In this document: piece after piece, positions 53,975 through 63,930 of the stretch | How the letters are laid out: each line of letters begins with the position of its first letter | Position numbering within the stretch: position 1 is the stretch's first letter | Source of the DNA: Phytophthora quininea | Lineage: Eukaryota > Oomycota > Peronosporomycetes > Peronosporales > Peronosporaceae | DNA length: 64,000 nt | NCBI GenBank assembly: GCA_011947345.1 | Contig: JAAVTG010000229.1 | Location: forward strand, 1-64,000 | Reading direction: 5' to 3' | Translations under genes and position numbers: made by a program | Notes under the pieces: generated by a model | What the model saw: the letters and a program-made list of their open reading frames with translations, nothing else | Databases searched by the model: none | What the model was told of the DNA's origin: nothing

Positions 53975-54958
53975 TTACTGCTTGGACACCTCCAGGATGA
54001 TCTTGCCCTTGGCGCGGTGCGACATACAGATCTGCATAGCGTCCACCAGCTTGTCCAGCGGGTGCACCGAGTCGACGACCGTCTTGACCTGGCCGGCCTC
54101 GATGAGCTTCTTGAGCTCCAAAAGGTACTCGGTGCACGGCGCGTTGAAGATCTGGTGCTGCGTGGCGCCGATGGGCGACTCGATGGGCTCATTGATCACG
54201 CCGATGGTCACGAAGATGCCCGTCTTCTGCTTCAAGACCTTCTGCGCCGCGTCGTTCCACGACTGACTCTCGACGCCGCAGTCGTACACGAGGTCCACCG
54301 AGTGCTCGGCCACCACGTCGCTCCACTTGGCCTGAGTGTAGTCCACCACCTGGTCGGCGCCCAGCGACTTGACTAGCTCCACGTTGCGGTGGCTGCACGT
54401 GGCCACCACCTCGGCGCCCAGCGCCTTGGCGATCTGGATGGCGAACAGTCCCGTGCCGCTGCTGCCGCCCAGGATCAGCACACGCTGACCCTTCTGCAGC
54501 TTGCCGTACGTGACCAGCGCCTGCCAGCTCGTCTGGCCGGCCAGTGGCACGCCCGCCGCCTCCACGAACGACATGTTGCTGGGCTTGTGGGCCACCCGCT
54601 TGGTGTCCACGTTGATGTACTCGGCGAAGGTGCCGGTGGCGTCGAACCAGGGCATGGCGAAGACCTCGTCGCCCACCTGGTAGTCTTTGACGTCGCTGCC
54701 CACCTCGACCACCTTGCCGGCCAGGTCGTGGCCCACGTAGTACGGGTCTTCGGGCGACGCCATCTTCTTGAGGATCATGGACGCGTAGAGTCCGATCTTG
54801 TAGTCGATCGGGTTGAGCGACGCCGCTACCACCTGGATCTTGACCTCGTGGGGCTGCACGGGCTTCTGCGGCACGGCTTCGTCCAGCTTGATCTGCTCGT
54901 TGAAGTCGCCGAAGTGGTCGTACTTGTAGGCCTTGTAGGTGGACGGGATGGCGACCAT
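53975..54958 (-). CDS. QOR locus 12, divergent subfamily
   Basis: 327 residues from ATG 54958 (MVAIPSTYKAYKYDHFG). The open frame continues upstream through a TGG microsatellite, but the initiator-like element at 55021 and the family N-terminus favour this start. Motifs: NPIDYK, GHDLAGKVVEVGSDVKDYQ, ILGGSSGTGLFAIQIAKALG, DLVYDCGVESQSWN, ending KIILEVSKQ. It is complete, GC-rich at third positions and without lesion. It forms a tandem minus-strand pair with locus 13 and converges on GH6 gene 6. Confidence 0.88.
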   Translation of the reverse strand: MVAIPSTYKAYKYDHFGDFNEQIKLDEAVPQKPVQPHEVKIQVVAASLNPIDYKIGLYASMILKKMASPEDPYYVGHDLAGKVVEVGSDVKDYQVGDEVFAMPWFDATGTFAEYINVDTKRVAHKPSNMSFVEAAGVPLAGQTSWQALVTYGKLQKGQRVLILGGSSGTGLFAIQIAKALGAEVVATCSHRNVELVKSLGADQVVDYTQAKWSDVVAEHSVDLVYDCGVESQSWNDAAQKVLKQKTGIFVTIGVINEPIESPIGATQHQIFNAPCTEYLLELKKLIEAGQVKTVVDSVHPLDKLVDAMQICMSHRAKGKIILEVSKQ

Positions 54959-54994
54959 GGTGGTGGTGTGGTGGTGGTGGTGGTGGGTGTGGAT
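54957..54994. repeat. TGG/CCA microsatellite in the 5' leader of QOR locus 12
   Basis: Near-continuous (tgg)n with a few tg interruptions just upstream of the start codon. On the minus strand it is CCA-rich leader sequence. Length variation here could affect translation (inference). Confidence 0.8.
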
Positions 54995-55020
54995 GCTTGG
55001 GGGCTTGTGGCCGACGGAGC

Positions 55021-55036
55021 AGTTTGAGGAATGAGA
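55021..55036 (-). promoter_or_regulatory. Oomycete initiator-like element
   Basis: Minus strand TCTCATTCCTCAAACT, 62 nt before ATG 54958; the extra spacing is taken up by the TGG microsatellite. Confidence 0.6.
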
Positions 55037-55852
55037 GACCGAGTGCGCTGACGTACGTGGCGAGTGAACTTTGGGCGTGTTGATGTGCCAGCGAGGTTTT
55101 TCGCAGACGCCGTTTGGGTCGACCCTTTTCGACATACAAACGCCAAGACAAAAATGGTCTCGCGCCACGCTGATGCGCACTTTGTGTTTTCGTAATCGCT
55201 TGAAGATCTCCTGGCGGTAATGACGTAGCTCAAAAGCTTTCATCATCTCGGCGGCGGAGCGGCTGCAGTCGATCGCCCAGCATCTACTGTAGTGGGAATT
55301 GACCGGGGCGGTGGCGGTGGTGAACAAGAGGACGCCAGATGGCTTGTAAGATAGCGCTGTGCTCTACCGATAGATCATTGCTATCCGTGGTCAGCCGTTC
55401 TACTTGGTGCGTGGTCGGATTGAGAGAGCGTTATAGAGGAGATTGGCTGCTCAAGCTGCAGATTATACATGTAGTGTTGCAAGGGACTGTTGTGAAAAGT
55501 GTACATGCTTTGAGACGGCGCCACATCGGATGATACTAATAAGTTATCGAGATAATCGCACTTAAAGTTGACCAATCAAATTTTGGACATAACCGGACAT
55601 ATAACATTAAAATCACTCATAAAACGTCTAAAACCCACCCTATTGCGGTTGCTTTTAACGCAATAAAGATAAGTTTTTGACGATGGCACTGCTCCTCGAG
55701 TTGTCAACATTCCAGTGCAAACAGGGGCTCAAAACGCAGGCAAGATGCCCCTCTTTCAAACGAAGCCATTAAATGGCGATTCGTGCTTAGTTTCATTCGT
55801 CTCAATATGCTTAAAGTGCAAGGAACGGTAGCGTCAAGAATCCATGATCTTC
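55037..55852. other. Intergenic
   Basis: Between the two minus-strand QOR genes. AT-rich in the middle (55,540-55,800); no gene seen. Confidence 0.45.
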
Positions 55853-56835
55853 TTATTCCTTGGCGACCTCGATGATGATCTTGCCCTTAGCGCGGTGTGA
55901 CATACAGATCTGCATGGCGTCGATGACCTTCTCCAGCGGGTGGACCGAGTCGATCACCGTCTTGAGCTTGCCCTCTTCAGCCAGCTTCTTGAGCTCCAGC
56001 AGGAACTCTGTGCACGGAGCATTGACAATCTGATGCAGCGTCGCATCGATCGGCGATTCCACGGGCTTGTCGAGGGCGCCGATCGTCACAAAGATGCCCT
56101 TGTCCTTCAGCACCTTCTGGGCATCATCGTTCCACGAAGCAGTGCCGTAGCCACAGTCGTAGATCAGGTCTACGGAGTGCTCCTTCAACACGTCGCCCCA
56201 CTTCTCCTTGGTGTAGTCGATCACCTGGTCGGCACCAACAGATTTGACCAGCTCCGTGTTGCGTTGGCTGCACGTAGTGATCACCTCAGCTCCCACAGCT
56301 TTGGCGATCTGGATAGCAAACGAACCAGTGCCGCTGCTGCCACCGATGATAAGCACACGCTGACCCTTTTGCAGCTTGCCGTACGTGTGAATCGCCTGCC
56401 AGCTCGTCGGCCGGCAAGAGGCACACCTGCGGCCTCGTTGAACGTCATGTTGGTGGGCTTGTGGGCCAGGAACTTGGTGTCCACGTTGATATACTCACCG
56501 AAGCTCCCGATGGCGTCCAGCCACGGCATGGCATACACCTCGTCGCCGACCTTGTAGTCCTTGACATCACTGCCGAGCTCGACCACTTTGCCAGCCAGGT
56601 CGAAACCCAGACGGAACGGGTCCTCAGGAGTCGGCTTCGTAGGAAGGAGAGCAGGCCCGTAGATGATCAACTTGTAGTCGATGGGGTTTAACGCGGCGCT
56701 GAAGACCTTGATGCGCACTTCACCGGCCTTGAGAGGCTTCTGCTGGGCCTTCGGGTTGAACGTGATCTCCTTGAGAGGATCTTGGCCATAGCTCTCGTAC
56801 TGGTAGACTTTGAACGTCTCGGGGATCGTCTCCAT
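55853..56835 (-). CDS. QOR locus 13, divergent subfamily (one-base frameshift near 56416)
   Basis: ATG 56835 gives METIPETFKVYQYESYG. One base is missing near 56416 in the PLAGQTSWQA motif; with it the length is exactly 328 codons. Motifs: NPIDYK, GFDLAGKVVELGSDVKDYK, IIGGSSGTGSFAIQIAKAVG, DLIYDCGYGTASWN, ending KIIIEVAKE. It is closest to locus 12, and both share the MSHRAKGKII C-terminal motif. Probably intact. Confidence 0.78.
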
Positions 56836-56874
56836 TGTGAAATTTTGTAGTGGAGAGTTGTTGTCGAACTTGGT

Positions 56875-56890
56875 AGATTTGGAAATGAAC
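56875..56890 (-). promoter_or_regulatory. Oomycete initiator-like element
   Basis: Minus strand GTTCATTTCCAAATCT, 39 nt before ATG 56835. Confidence 0.6.
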
Positions 56891-58184
56891 AATCTGCTCG
56901 CGAAAATCTTGTTGGCAAGTATTATTAATCAGCAAAGTGAAGGCAGAGGCCGCCGCAGCGAGCCTTGCTACACTAGGGCCTCCTAGTGCACTGGGTCTTG
57001 TACCGCGTCATCACTGTGCCTTCATAAGCGAACTGTTATTTCAACACTAGGATGTTGATTGTTCATCAACACTAATTGACTTGAAATTTGTATGCCCCCA
57101 AAGATTTAGGTTTAAGGGAGGAGACAAAAACCTGTCATTCCCTATATTTGCGAGTGTTTCTGATTTAAAAATAAGGTTTTCCAGGTAAAGTCAGGATGGA
57201 TGTCATGGCCAAGCAAGTTTGCAGGAGCGGGTAGCCACCCACCGCGCACTTGCTCCACAGAAACCATTAGAATCGGAAATACTGCCGCCCTATTGATCGA
57301 GTAGTCGGAACACATTCCGCCGGGCAAAACAGACCGCCCTCATATTGCTGTGCACAGCGCTGTAGATTTTGTCGCACATTTACGATTTATTTTCAATAAC
57401 TTCCTACTTTTAGTGCGACTTGGAAAAAGCTGGCCAATAATACACTTGAATTTGTATGATTTTTAGATTGGTGACGCTTAATACAGTTATCCCTATGCAC
57501 GATACCTTTTAGACATGACTGGTTAAAGTTCAGTCGTCATTGGGGGCAAATATCTTTGCTGGAGCATGCGGGTCTGCTTCAAACAACACAAGTTTGTATG
57601 GGGGCAACTGTTCGGGCAGCTCCTTATTCGGAGCGACGCTCCAAACGCTAAATTTCTGGAAAGAGTGCACAGCATTTGGCAAAAGTGTACATTCAGTTAT
57701 GTGGACTCTTGCGTCGTTGGGTGGGCAGACGGCGAATGTCTCACGTGCACATTGCTTTCTTTTTTTTAAAGTAGGGTTGGAGTTTTGTATAGTTCTGATC
57801 GTGTAAGTGCTAGCGAGCATGCAGATCTCGGAACCTTCACTGCGATTTGCCCAGCATGGCCCAGGACTCGGCTCTGTATGAGGTACAGCTAGGTTCTGCA
57901 CCGCTGTGTTGACCTGGAACTGATCGCACTGATCCAATTGTAGTGCTGCGGTCTGCGTCGGTCCCAGTAACGTGCTGGCGTTGATGAGATTCCGTGCGCC
58001 GTTTTGTGAGTGGCTATTTGACCAATTTAACGCTTTGTTTGCGACGAACAGGATCTTAGTGTAATTGCAACGATCCGCGGTGTTGGAGACGGAAGACAGA
58101 GCAGCAAGTTGTCGCACCACACACGTCCGATAAAGTGACCTATTTTTATTTAGATGCTGATGGCTTCGACTAACTGAACTGTGG
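56891..58184. other. Intergenic, left flank of the LTR
   Basis: AT-rich DNA with a small hairpin (gttgattgttcatcaac near 57052). The minus-strand open frame at 57530-58120 begins at GTG with no ATG and shows no motif; I do not call it a gene. Confidence 0.4.
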
Positions 58185-58962
58185 TGTAACGGGATTTATC
58201 GAATTCGCTTCCACTGCTCCCAGACACCGACTAACGGAGGGGTATTCCGATATCTGTGAGGATGCTGAAGTTGTGCTCACCTTGTGTACCTGTCGGCGGG
58301 CTGGATCTGCTCTTCAGGTTCTTCGAGGATGCTTGATCTATCAAGAAGAACTGTCTTGGCGAGACTTAGGATGGTTGATACAGCGCGGGAATCTTCACTC
58401 TGTGGCGTGGTTGGTTTGCCAGATCTGGATCCGGTGTCTGGATCCTGGATCCAGACGGGGTTGCCTTGAGGTGTGTGTTGGGGATCCTTCCCCGTACTTG
58501 AACGCTTCCAATAGCGAGGTCTTGAGGAGTCGAGAGTTGATAAGTCGTCCTAGCCAAGTAGTAGAGCCAGTATTCCCTGGATCCACACTTGGTACACGTG
58601 AATCTGGGCTGCGGTGTAGCGGGGCTGCGTAGCAGTGCACGTGCACAGAGGAAGACGTAGGACTCCCCGAGTCTGTCTCTTTAGGCGTCCCGCCTTCGGT
58701 TCTATACAAGAACCAAGTACAGTCCCGTAACTAGGACTCGCAGAGTCGGTGTCCCTCAAAACAAGGACAACACTAATTAACTGCAGAAATAGAACTGAAT
58801 TGAATTGTTATCTAGCCTTTGCTGTAAATGTATAGACTAAACTATGTGGCATAGTTAATCTAAGAGATATGCAAATGAGTGGTGGAGAGCCAAATGACTA
58901 CACTATGGCTACATAGCCAGAAAGTCTACACACGGTTATGACTTTCGTGTAACCTCGTTACA
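58185..58962. mobile_element. Probable solo LTR (Gypsy-like)
   Basis: The element begins TGTAACGGG and ends CGTTACA, giving TG...CA termini with TGTAAC/GTTACA inverted ends. It is 778 bp. The five bases before it (tgtgg) and after it (tgcgg) match except for one, a likely decayed target-site duplication. No primer-binding site, gag or pol follows and no second LTR is seen, so recombination has probably removed the interior. Confidence 0.6.
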
Positions 58963-60500
58963 TGCGGACTGATCTGGGAAATATACTATCCAGATCTCCC
59001 ATGCGCTGCTTGATCTGTGTGCTGTGAGGCGAGGTGGTGAACCTTTTTCCGCCCAGGGTGTATAGCGGCCCAGGATATGAAGGCAAATCGAAGTACCCTG
59101 GAACCGTGACACCCAGGAATCCAGAAACTCAGGATCCCGGGAAGAGTTCCGGGTTAGCGTGTACCTAGTGCAATCCCTAGAGGTTCAATTAACCTCGGGG
59201 CACCGTCCACCGCTGTCGATTGTTGGGAAAGGTTGTGTACTTGAGCTACTTGGACCGACGTAGATCCAGAAACCCAGAAGCATAGCAAGCTCCGAGAGAC
59301 GCCCAGGTCGAAGATCCAGGAACTCGGAAACTCAGCAACTCGGCAACTCGGGAATCCAGACTTCAATATTCAGAAAGTCGGAGATCTACGTGCAATTCCA
59401 ATAGAAACACAGTAGTAATAACAAGATTCAGAGTTCCACTTGACGTATATGCAGCTCCTTTTTCTTTAAGGCCGAGGAGAGGGCCTCAGTCGATATCAGT
59501 TGGGCCTACACTCAGAGAACCGACAAACTCCGAGCGCCCGACGTTACGCGCACCACCCTTAAACAGGGACAATCCACTTGCAGGTTCACACTTGTACCAC
59601 GCTTCACACAGCAGTCTTCACTCAGGCTTCGGGACTCCGACCGCAGAACCGGGAATCCGGAAACTCAGGAATATGAAATGAGCGAGAGTAAGATCTCCCA
59701 CCCACCTAACACACGAAACGAGTGGGAGGATCTGCTCCTCGACGCTGCACGCCCAGGACTCCCACCCAACTAAACTTGACACGGGTGGAGTTCCACGGGC
59801 GGCGAGTGGAGGCTGCCGTCAGTGATGCTTGGTCCGCAGCTATAGACGACCTTGACCCACGCACGCTCCAATGTCGGGCGCGTCGATGTGGCGTCTTGTA
59901 CGGAGGAGCAGTGAAGGCGACCGAAGGCACGAAGACCGCGGCGACTTGTGCTTTTCCAGGCAAATAGAACTCTGATTAACGTTAAAACATCGCACTTCTA
60001 GCAGTATCTTGTACCTAATTCTCTGCATGGTGGATTTCTTGTACTTGGTCTTTGTATGGCTCCTGGCACGGCGCGTCGCCAGCCACTCACTTGGGGGCGA
60101 CCTTTGGCAGCGGTGCCCTTTCGAGCAAAGATCCCAAACGACCTTTGGCGGCAGGTGACCCTTCGGCAAAGATCTCAAACGATCTCGGGTGACCCTTCGC
60201 AGTGGCAATCCAGGAACTCGAAAACTCAGAAAAGTAAAGTCGACTTCTCAGAGTTTCACCTGTGCCACGGTACTTGGAATCGTATATCCGAGTTTCCATT
60301 GTCAACTCGGAAACTCGGAAAGTCGGAATCTCAGAGATCCGGGATCGGGCATCCTGGACTTCAGAGTATCTTCGTCATCGGGACTTAACACCATATGGAA
60401 CACCATTTCTGGAAATCGGGAATCTCGGGATTATCGGGCCGAATCTCAGGAATAATCGACTGAGACTCGGGATCGCGTAAGATCTCAGGATTAGACTCTG
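58963..60500. repeat. Field of degenerate AACTCGG-type short repeats
   Basis: Many scattered copies of GGAAACTCxGGAAxxC-like motifs occur in one orientation, for example gaactcggaaactcagcaac near 59323, ggaatccggaaactcagg near 59650 and gtcaactcggaaactcgg near 60301. They are mixed with GGGATC/CTCGGGAAT words. No gene is supported across the stretch, although a frame of about 80 codons at 59722-59967 is open. Confidence 0.55.
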
Positions 60501-61172
60501 GGTGTATTGGGCTGTAGCTCCGTTGGCGACATTGTCGGCCTCACGGCAAGACGCTACCGGATACGTTCACGGTAGACATTTGATCACATACAAATTCGTC
60601 GTGGTAACTTGCCCAAGGGGCGCCAGGCCCAGGACAGAGTGCATTCAGCACTTCCCAGTCTAGACCACCCGACGCCCAACTACTCGCAACCCAACAACAG
60701 TCTCATCCTCCACCAATCCACGCCTCACTGGCTCTCCAATATCGACCAGTAGAATCGCGACTTCCATAATATATTCCACATTCCGAAAATTTAACGAGCG
60801 CATCGTGTCAGCTGTTTCGGGCATGTCTTGACTGGTCCAACGTAAGTCTCATGGTCTTGGACGTCCGGAATGCCATTTGTGGTGTACAAGGCAAATTCGA
60901 CTACGTATTAAGCTAATTATAGTTGGATCCCATCCTAAAGTCTACCATACTGCCGGATCTATGCCGTCGCACCGGGTTTCTTTGCTTCTTAGACTTGTAT
61001 AGTGCCAGATCCACTGTTGGGGTGTCTCACATAGAGATCTGAGCCTGGAATCCTGGATTACTCGAACTTTATATGGATCCAGATGTGATCCTTTCACCCT
61101 GGCCTCCCATTCGTTGATCCGGAATTCTAAGAAAGTGTTTCACCACAGAGTGGTGCTACGTGCAGCAGCGTC
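60501..61172. other. Intergenic, probably transposon-derived
   Basis: No reading frame, RNA gene or clear repeat boundary could be supported here. Confidence 0.4.
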
Positions 61173-61970
61173 CTAGCAGAAATAGTCCCAGAGCTGGGTC
61201 TGGCGAAAGTGTCGATGCTTTTCGCTGCTATACCATTCACGCCAGTAGTTATTGTGGGCGTCCACTGGATATTCGCGATTTGGGGTCACACAACTACCGG
61301 GCTGTCGACGGTGGCGACCCTGGCGATTGGTGAAACATGGCCAACCGCAGCGACAGTGAAGCCGCAGTCTGGTATTGGCTGCAAAAGGAAGGTAGATAAC
61401 GCTCAATTCCTGGAGCGGTTGAACGTCCTCGGTTGTGAAGATGCAGATGCGAGTACTATTGCCGGAACGATACAAAAAAGCGAAATTCCGGCAGCACGAG
61501 TGGTTAGCAAAGCTACTCATGTTACCGCTCCTCACAGAGTCGATGTAAATTGTGCGGCTATCGGATGCCGAGTGATGAATTTGAGTAGTGTAGTCTGGAT
61601 AGCGTCGTTCCTTCTCGTCTTCGTTAATGAACTCTCCAACATATTCAACGACGAAGGAGTGTTTTGGTATATGACGTGCACAGGCCCTCCTAACCCACAA
61701 GTGAACTGAATGATATCTAGTGGATGCGTCCCGATGAATCGATTTCCACGCGATGATGTCATTGCCGCAATTCTCACCATTGCACATGGTGCTGGTCCTG
61801 AAGTTGATGCATCTCGAACCGCTGTCACCGACGCATATTCCATGGCATTGACACAGCTCGATTCGGGGAATCACAAATCGTGGTGCTTGGGACGAAGGTC
61901 CATTGAAGAAATTGGACGAGATGGGGGTTACGGGATGCTGCCAACTTTGCAGGACGACGTATTCGTTCAC
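61173..61970 (-). CDS. SET-domain protein (histone-lysine methyltransferase-like), 5' end undefined
   Basis: One open frame holds, in order, an AWS-like Cys cluster (CQCHGICVGD, then CINF and CNGENC), a SET domain (HIPKHSFVVEYVGEFI, then IDSVRSGNMSSFANHSC with the NHSCxxN cofactor motif) and a post-SET CRCGWPC. The active-site Tyr region reads ELSVIYLPF, unlike the common ELTYDY. SET enzymes transfer methyl groups from S-adenosylmethionine to histone lysines. The frame begins at GTG 61970 with no ATG, and another frame upstream looks coding, so a frameshift or missing exon is likely. It could be a pseudogene or part of a transposon-borne family; the surrounding DNA is repeat-rich. Confidence 0.6.
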   Translation of the reverse strand: MNEYVVLQSWQHPVTPISSNFFNGPSSQAPRFVIPRIELCQCHGICVGDSGSRCINFRTSTMCNGENCGNDIIAWKSIHRDASTRYHSVHLWVRRACARHIPKHSFVVEYVGEFINEDEKERRYPDYTTQIHHSASDSRTIYIDSVRSGNMSSFANHSCCRNFAFLYRSGNSTRICIFTTEDVQPLQELSVIYLPFAANTRLRLHCRCGWPCFTNRQGRHRRQPGSCVTPNREYPVDAHNNYWREWYSSEKHRHFRQTQLWDYFC

Positions 61971-62383
61971 TGAGCCGACTAGTGTTGGCCACGGCAGCTA
62001 CACCATCGTGTGGTCTGGTAGCAGATACCAGGTGAGATTTCATCGTCACCCATGATGACAGCGGATCCTTTGCATCCAACACCATTATTTCGGCATTGCA
62101 TCAGCTTTCACCGACTCATCAGGGTTCTTCCAAAAGCATGGAGACTTTTGATGACAACCACGACAGCAGCTAAAAATGGGTGGGTTTGCGATAAGGAAAG
62201 ACTGTCGTCGTCTGTACATGCAACAACTGCGACCGATCAGCGAGTGGTCTCGCATAACCACCAGGCCGTTGTGTAGACTTGAAGTTTTGTAGTGCCTACA
62301 AGAAGCTTCTAGACGCCCAAGAGAGCAATTTTCAACTTGGTGGCAGCTCGTCAGGATAGATGTGGGTGCCAGGATCTGCGTTG
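61971..62383. other. Intergenic or decayed 5' region of the SET gene
   Basis: A minus-strand ATG at about 62056 opens a short Cys-containing frame that stops after about 24 codons, before the SET frame. No other content is supported. Confidence 0.3.
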
Positions 62384-62924
62384 AGCACGTTTCGTATCCG
62401 TTGTTAGAAGAAGAAGAGCGATTGACATCCTCCTGTATGATGGAAACAGAGAATACGGTAGTGTCATTGCACTTTTCATTTTCCAAGATGAATGTCGACC
62501 TCATGAACGCGCTGGAAAAGAGCTGTCGGACCAAGGAGAGTCCCGTAGTCCATCATTCCGTTCGGTGGACGAAGTCCGCGACTTTATCACCGACGAGAAC
62601 CCGCCTGCGACGGCGAATATCGCACTTGAGATGTGCGTGGTCACCGTAAAGAAGACCATGCTACATTTTCGCCTCGAACTCGTCGAGTTCAGCCACGAAC
62701 GCCGTATTGATGAGGTGATCAAACTGGTTGACAAACTCGATGCCCCACGTCGAAACAAATTTATCTTCTCGCTGACTATGTGGAAGTCCAAGGATGTCGG
62801 CCCCAACGGCCACTGGGAATTCGCGCTCGAAGCGGTGTATACCATCGCTAAGGTTCACGCTCTCCGGCTGTACTACGCCCTACCACAGGGAAGCTTGCAA
62901 CTTTCCAGCAATAGAGGCTTTTAG
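62384..62924 (+). pseudogene. Unidentified protein-coding fragment
   Basis: The frame is open from a TGA just before 62384 to a stop at 62924, with no ATG near its start. The content is protein-like: RRRRAIDILLYDGNREYG, FIFQDECRPHERAGKELSD, then DEVRDFITDENPPATANIAL and KLVDKLDAPRRNKFIFSLTM. I do not recognise it. It could be an internal exon or a fragment of a mobile-element protein. There are no neighbouring partner exons I can identify. Confidence 0.4.
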
Positions 62925-63080
62925 CAGAACCTAGTGGGTTTTGCCCACAACCGCAGCAGATGACTAACTTCACCGGGTTTGAATTTATCTTTAGCACAAC
63001 CGAGAGATGAACACTTCGCGGCCACATGGTAAAGTCTCATTTTAGGATTGACGCTGCCATGATTTAGTGTCAGAGCCACC

Positions 63081-63930
63081 ATGGTGTTTCGCTTCTCTGA
63101 AGACATGGATAAGGAGCTCATGCGCGAGGTTATAAAGCAGAAGCCATACGCTGCCAAGTACGGGGAGGCTGCTGCAGTGTGGGTTCAAGTCGCTAAGTGT
63201 GTCAGTGCTGCCATAAAGACTGCTGTCATTGACAAGCAGGTGCAGGATCGTGTACGACCTTTGAAGAAGAATTGGCGAGCAGGAGAGACCTTAGGCAGTG
63301 GTATCGAAGAGGCGAAGGATGCCGCAAACGAGCAGAGTCACTATGATATCTTACCCAGTCTCGTAGGGGAGTACGTGTCCCTAGAAAAGGACTTCAAGGC
63401 GGAAAAAACGTAAAAAAGCAAAGAAGCAAGCTGAAGAGGCCCAAACTAACTTGTGCGCTTCTCAAGTTGTGTCTGAGGCTATATAACACATCGCCCTCTC
63501 AGAGGTGAAGGTATCCTGTCAAGTGGCTCGTCGTCAGAGAGCGAGAGCGATACGGCTTCTGTGGCGTCAACTACGTCAGTCAGCACATCAGCAACACCAA
63601 CTAAAGCGTCGACGTCAGGACGCCGTAAGAGCGTTTTCCAATTGGAAGTTGACAGACAAGATAAACGCATTCGGCTCGACGAAGAGATGCGTCGTGAGCA
63701 GTTTGATCGTCAAATGCACCTACAGCAGCAGCAACATGCAGAACGACTGGCTTTTGAAAGAGAGCAACATGAGAATCGACTTGCATTTGAGCGGGAGCGG
63801 GAACAAGCTCGCGAGCGAGCTGAAGAACGAGTTCACCGCGCGCGAGGAAGCTGAAGAGCGAAACAGGCAACTAATATTGCAGTGCGTCACGATTTTCAGC
63901 AAGTCGCTCAACAGCAATGGCAACAAGTAG
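63081..63930 (+). pseudogene. Myb/SANT-like DNA-binding protein with coiled coil, frame changes
   Basis: ATG 63081 gives MVFRFSEDMDKELMREVIKQ, a SANT-like helix start, then AAAVWVQVAKCVSA and VQDRVRPLKKNWRAGE, which fit the second and third helices of oomycete Myb/SANT-like proteins. The frame stops at 63413. A basic stretch RKKRKKAKKQAEEAQ continues in another frame. From about 63560 a Ser/Thr linker leads to a long Gln/Arg/Glu coiled coil (EQFDRQMHLQQQQHAERLAF), and a final frame change gives EEAEERNRQLILQ. Such proteins are common, often transposon-linked, in Phytophthora genomes (from memory). Two frame changes and one stop suggest decay. Confidence 0.5.

Noticed and set aside
7383..56835. 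Calling every frameshifted QOR and GH6 gene a pseudogene
   Set aside because: The breaks are single-base losses, mainly in homopolymers, and also hit mL46; only loci with start loss, early stops or large deletions were called dead.
57530..58120. 196-codon minus-strand frame
   Set aside because: It starts at GTG, lacks a recognisable domain and overlaps open frames on the other strand.
62085..62534. 149-codon minus-strand frame
   Set aside because: The plus strand over part of the same DNA is more protein-like, and no motif supports the minus frame.
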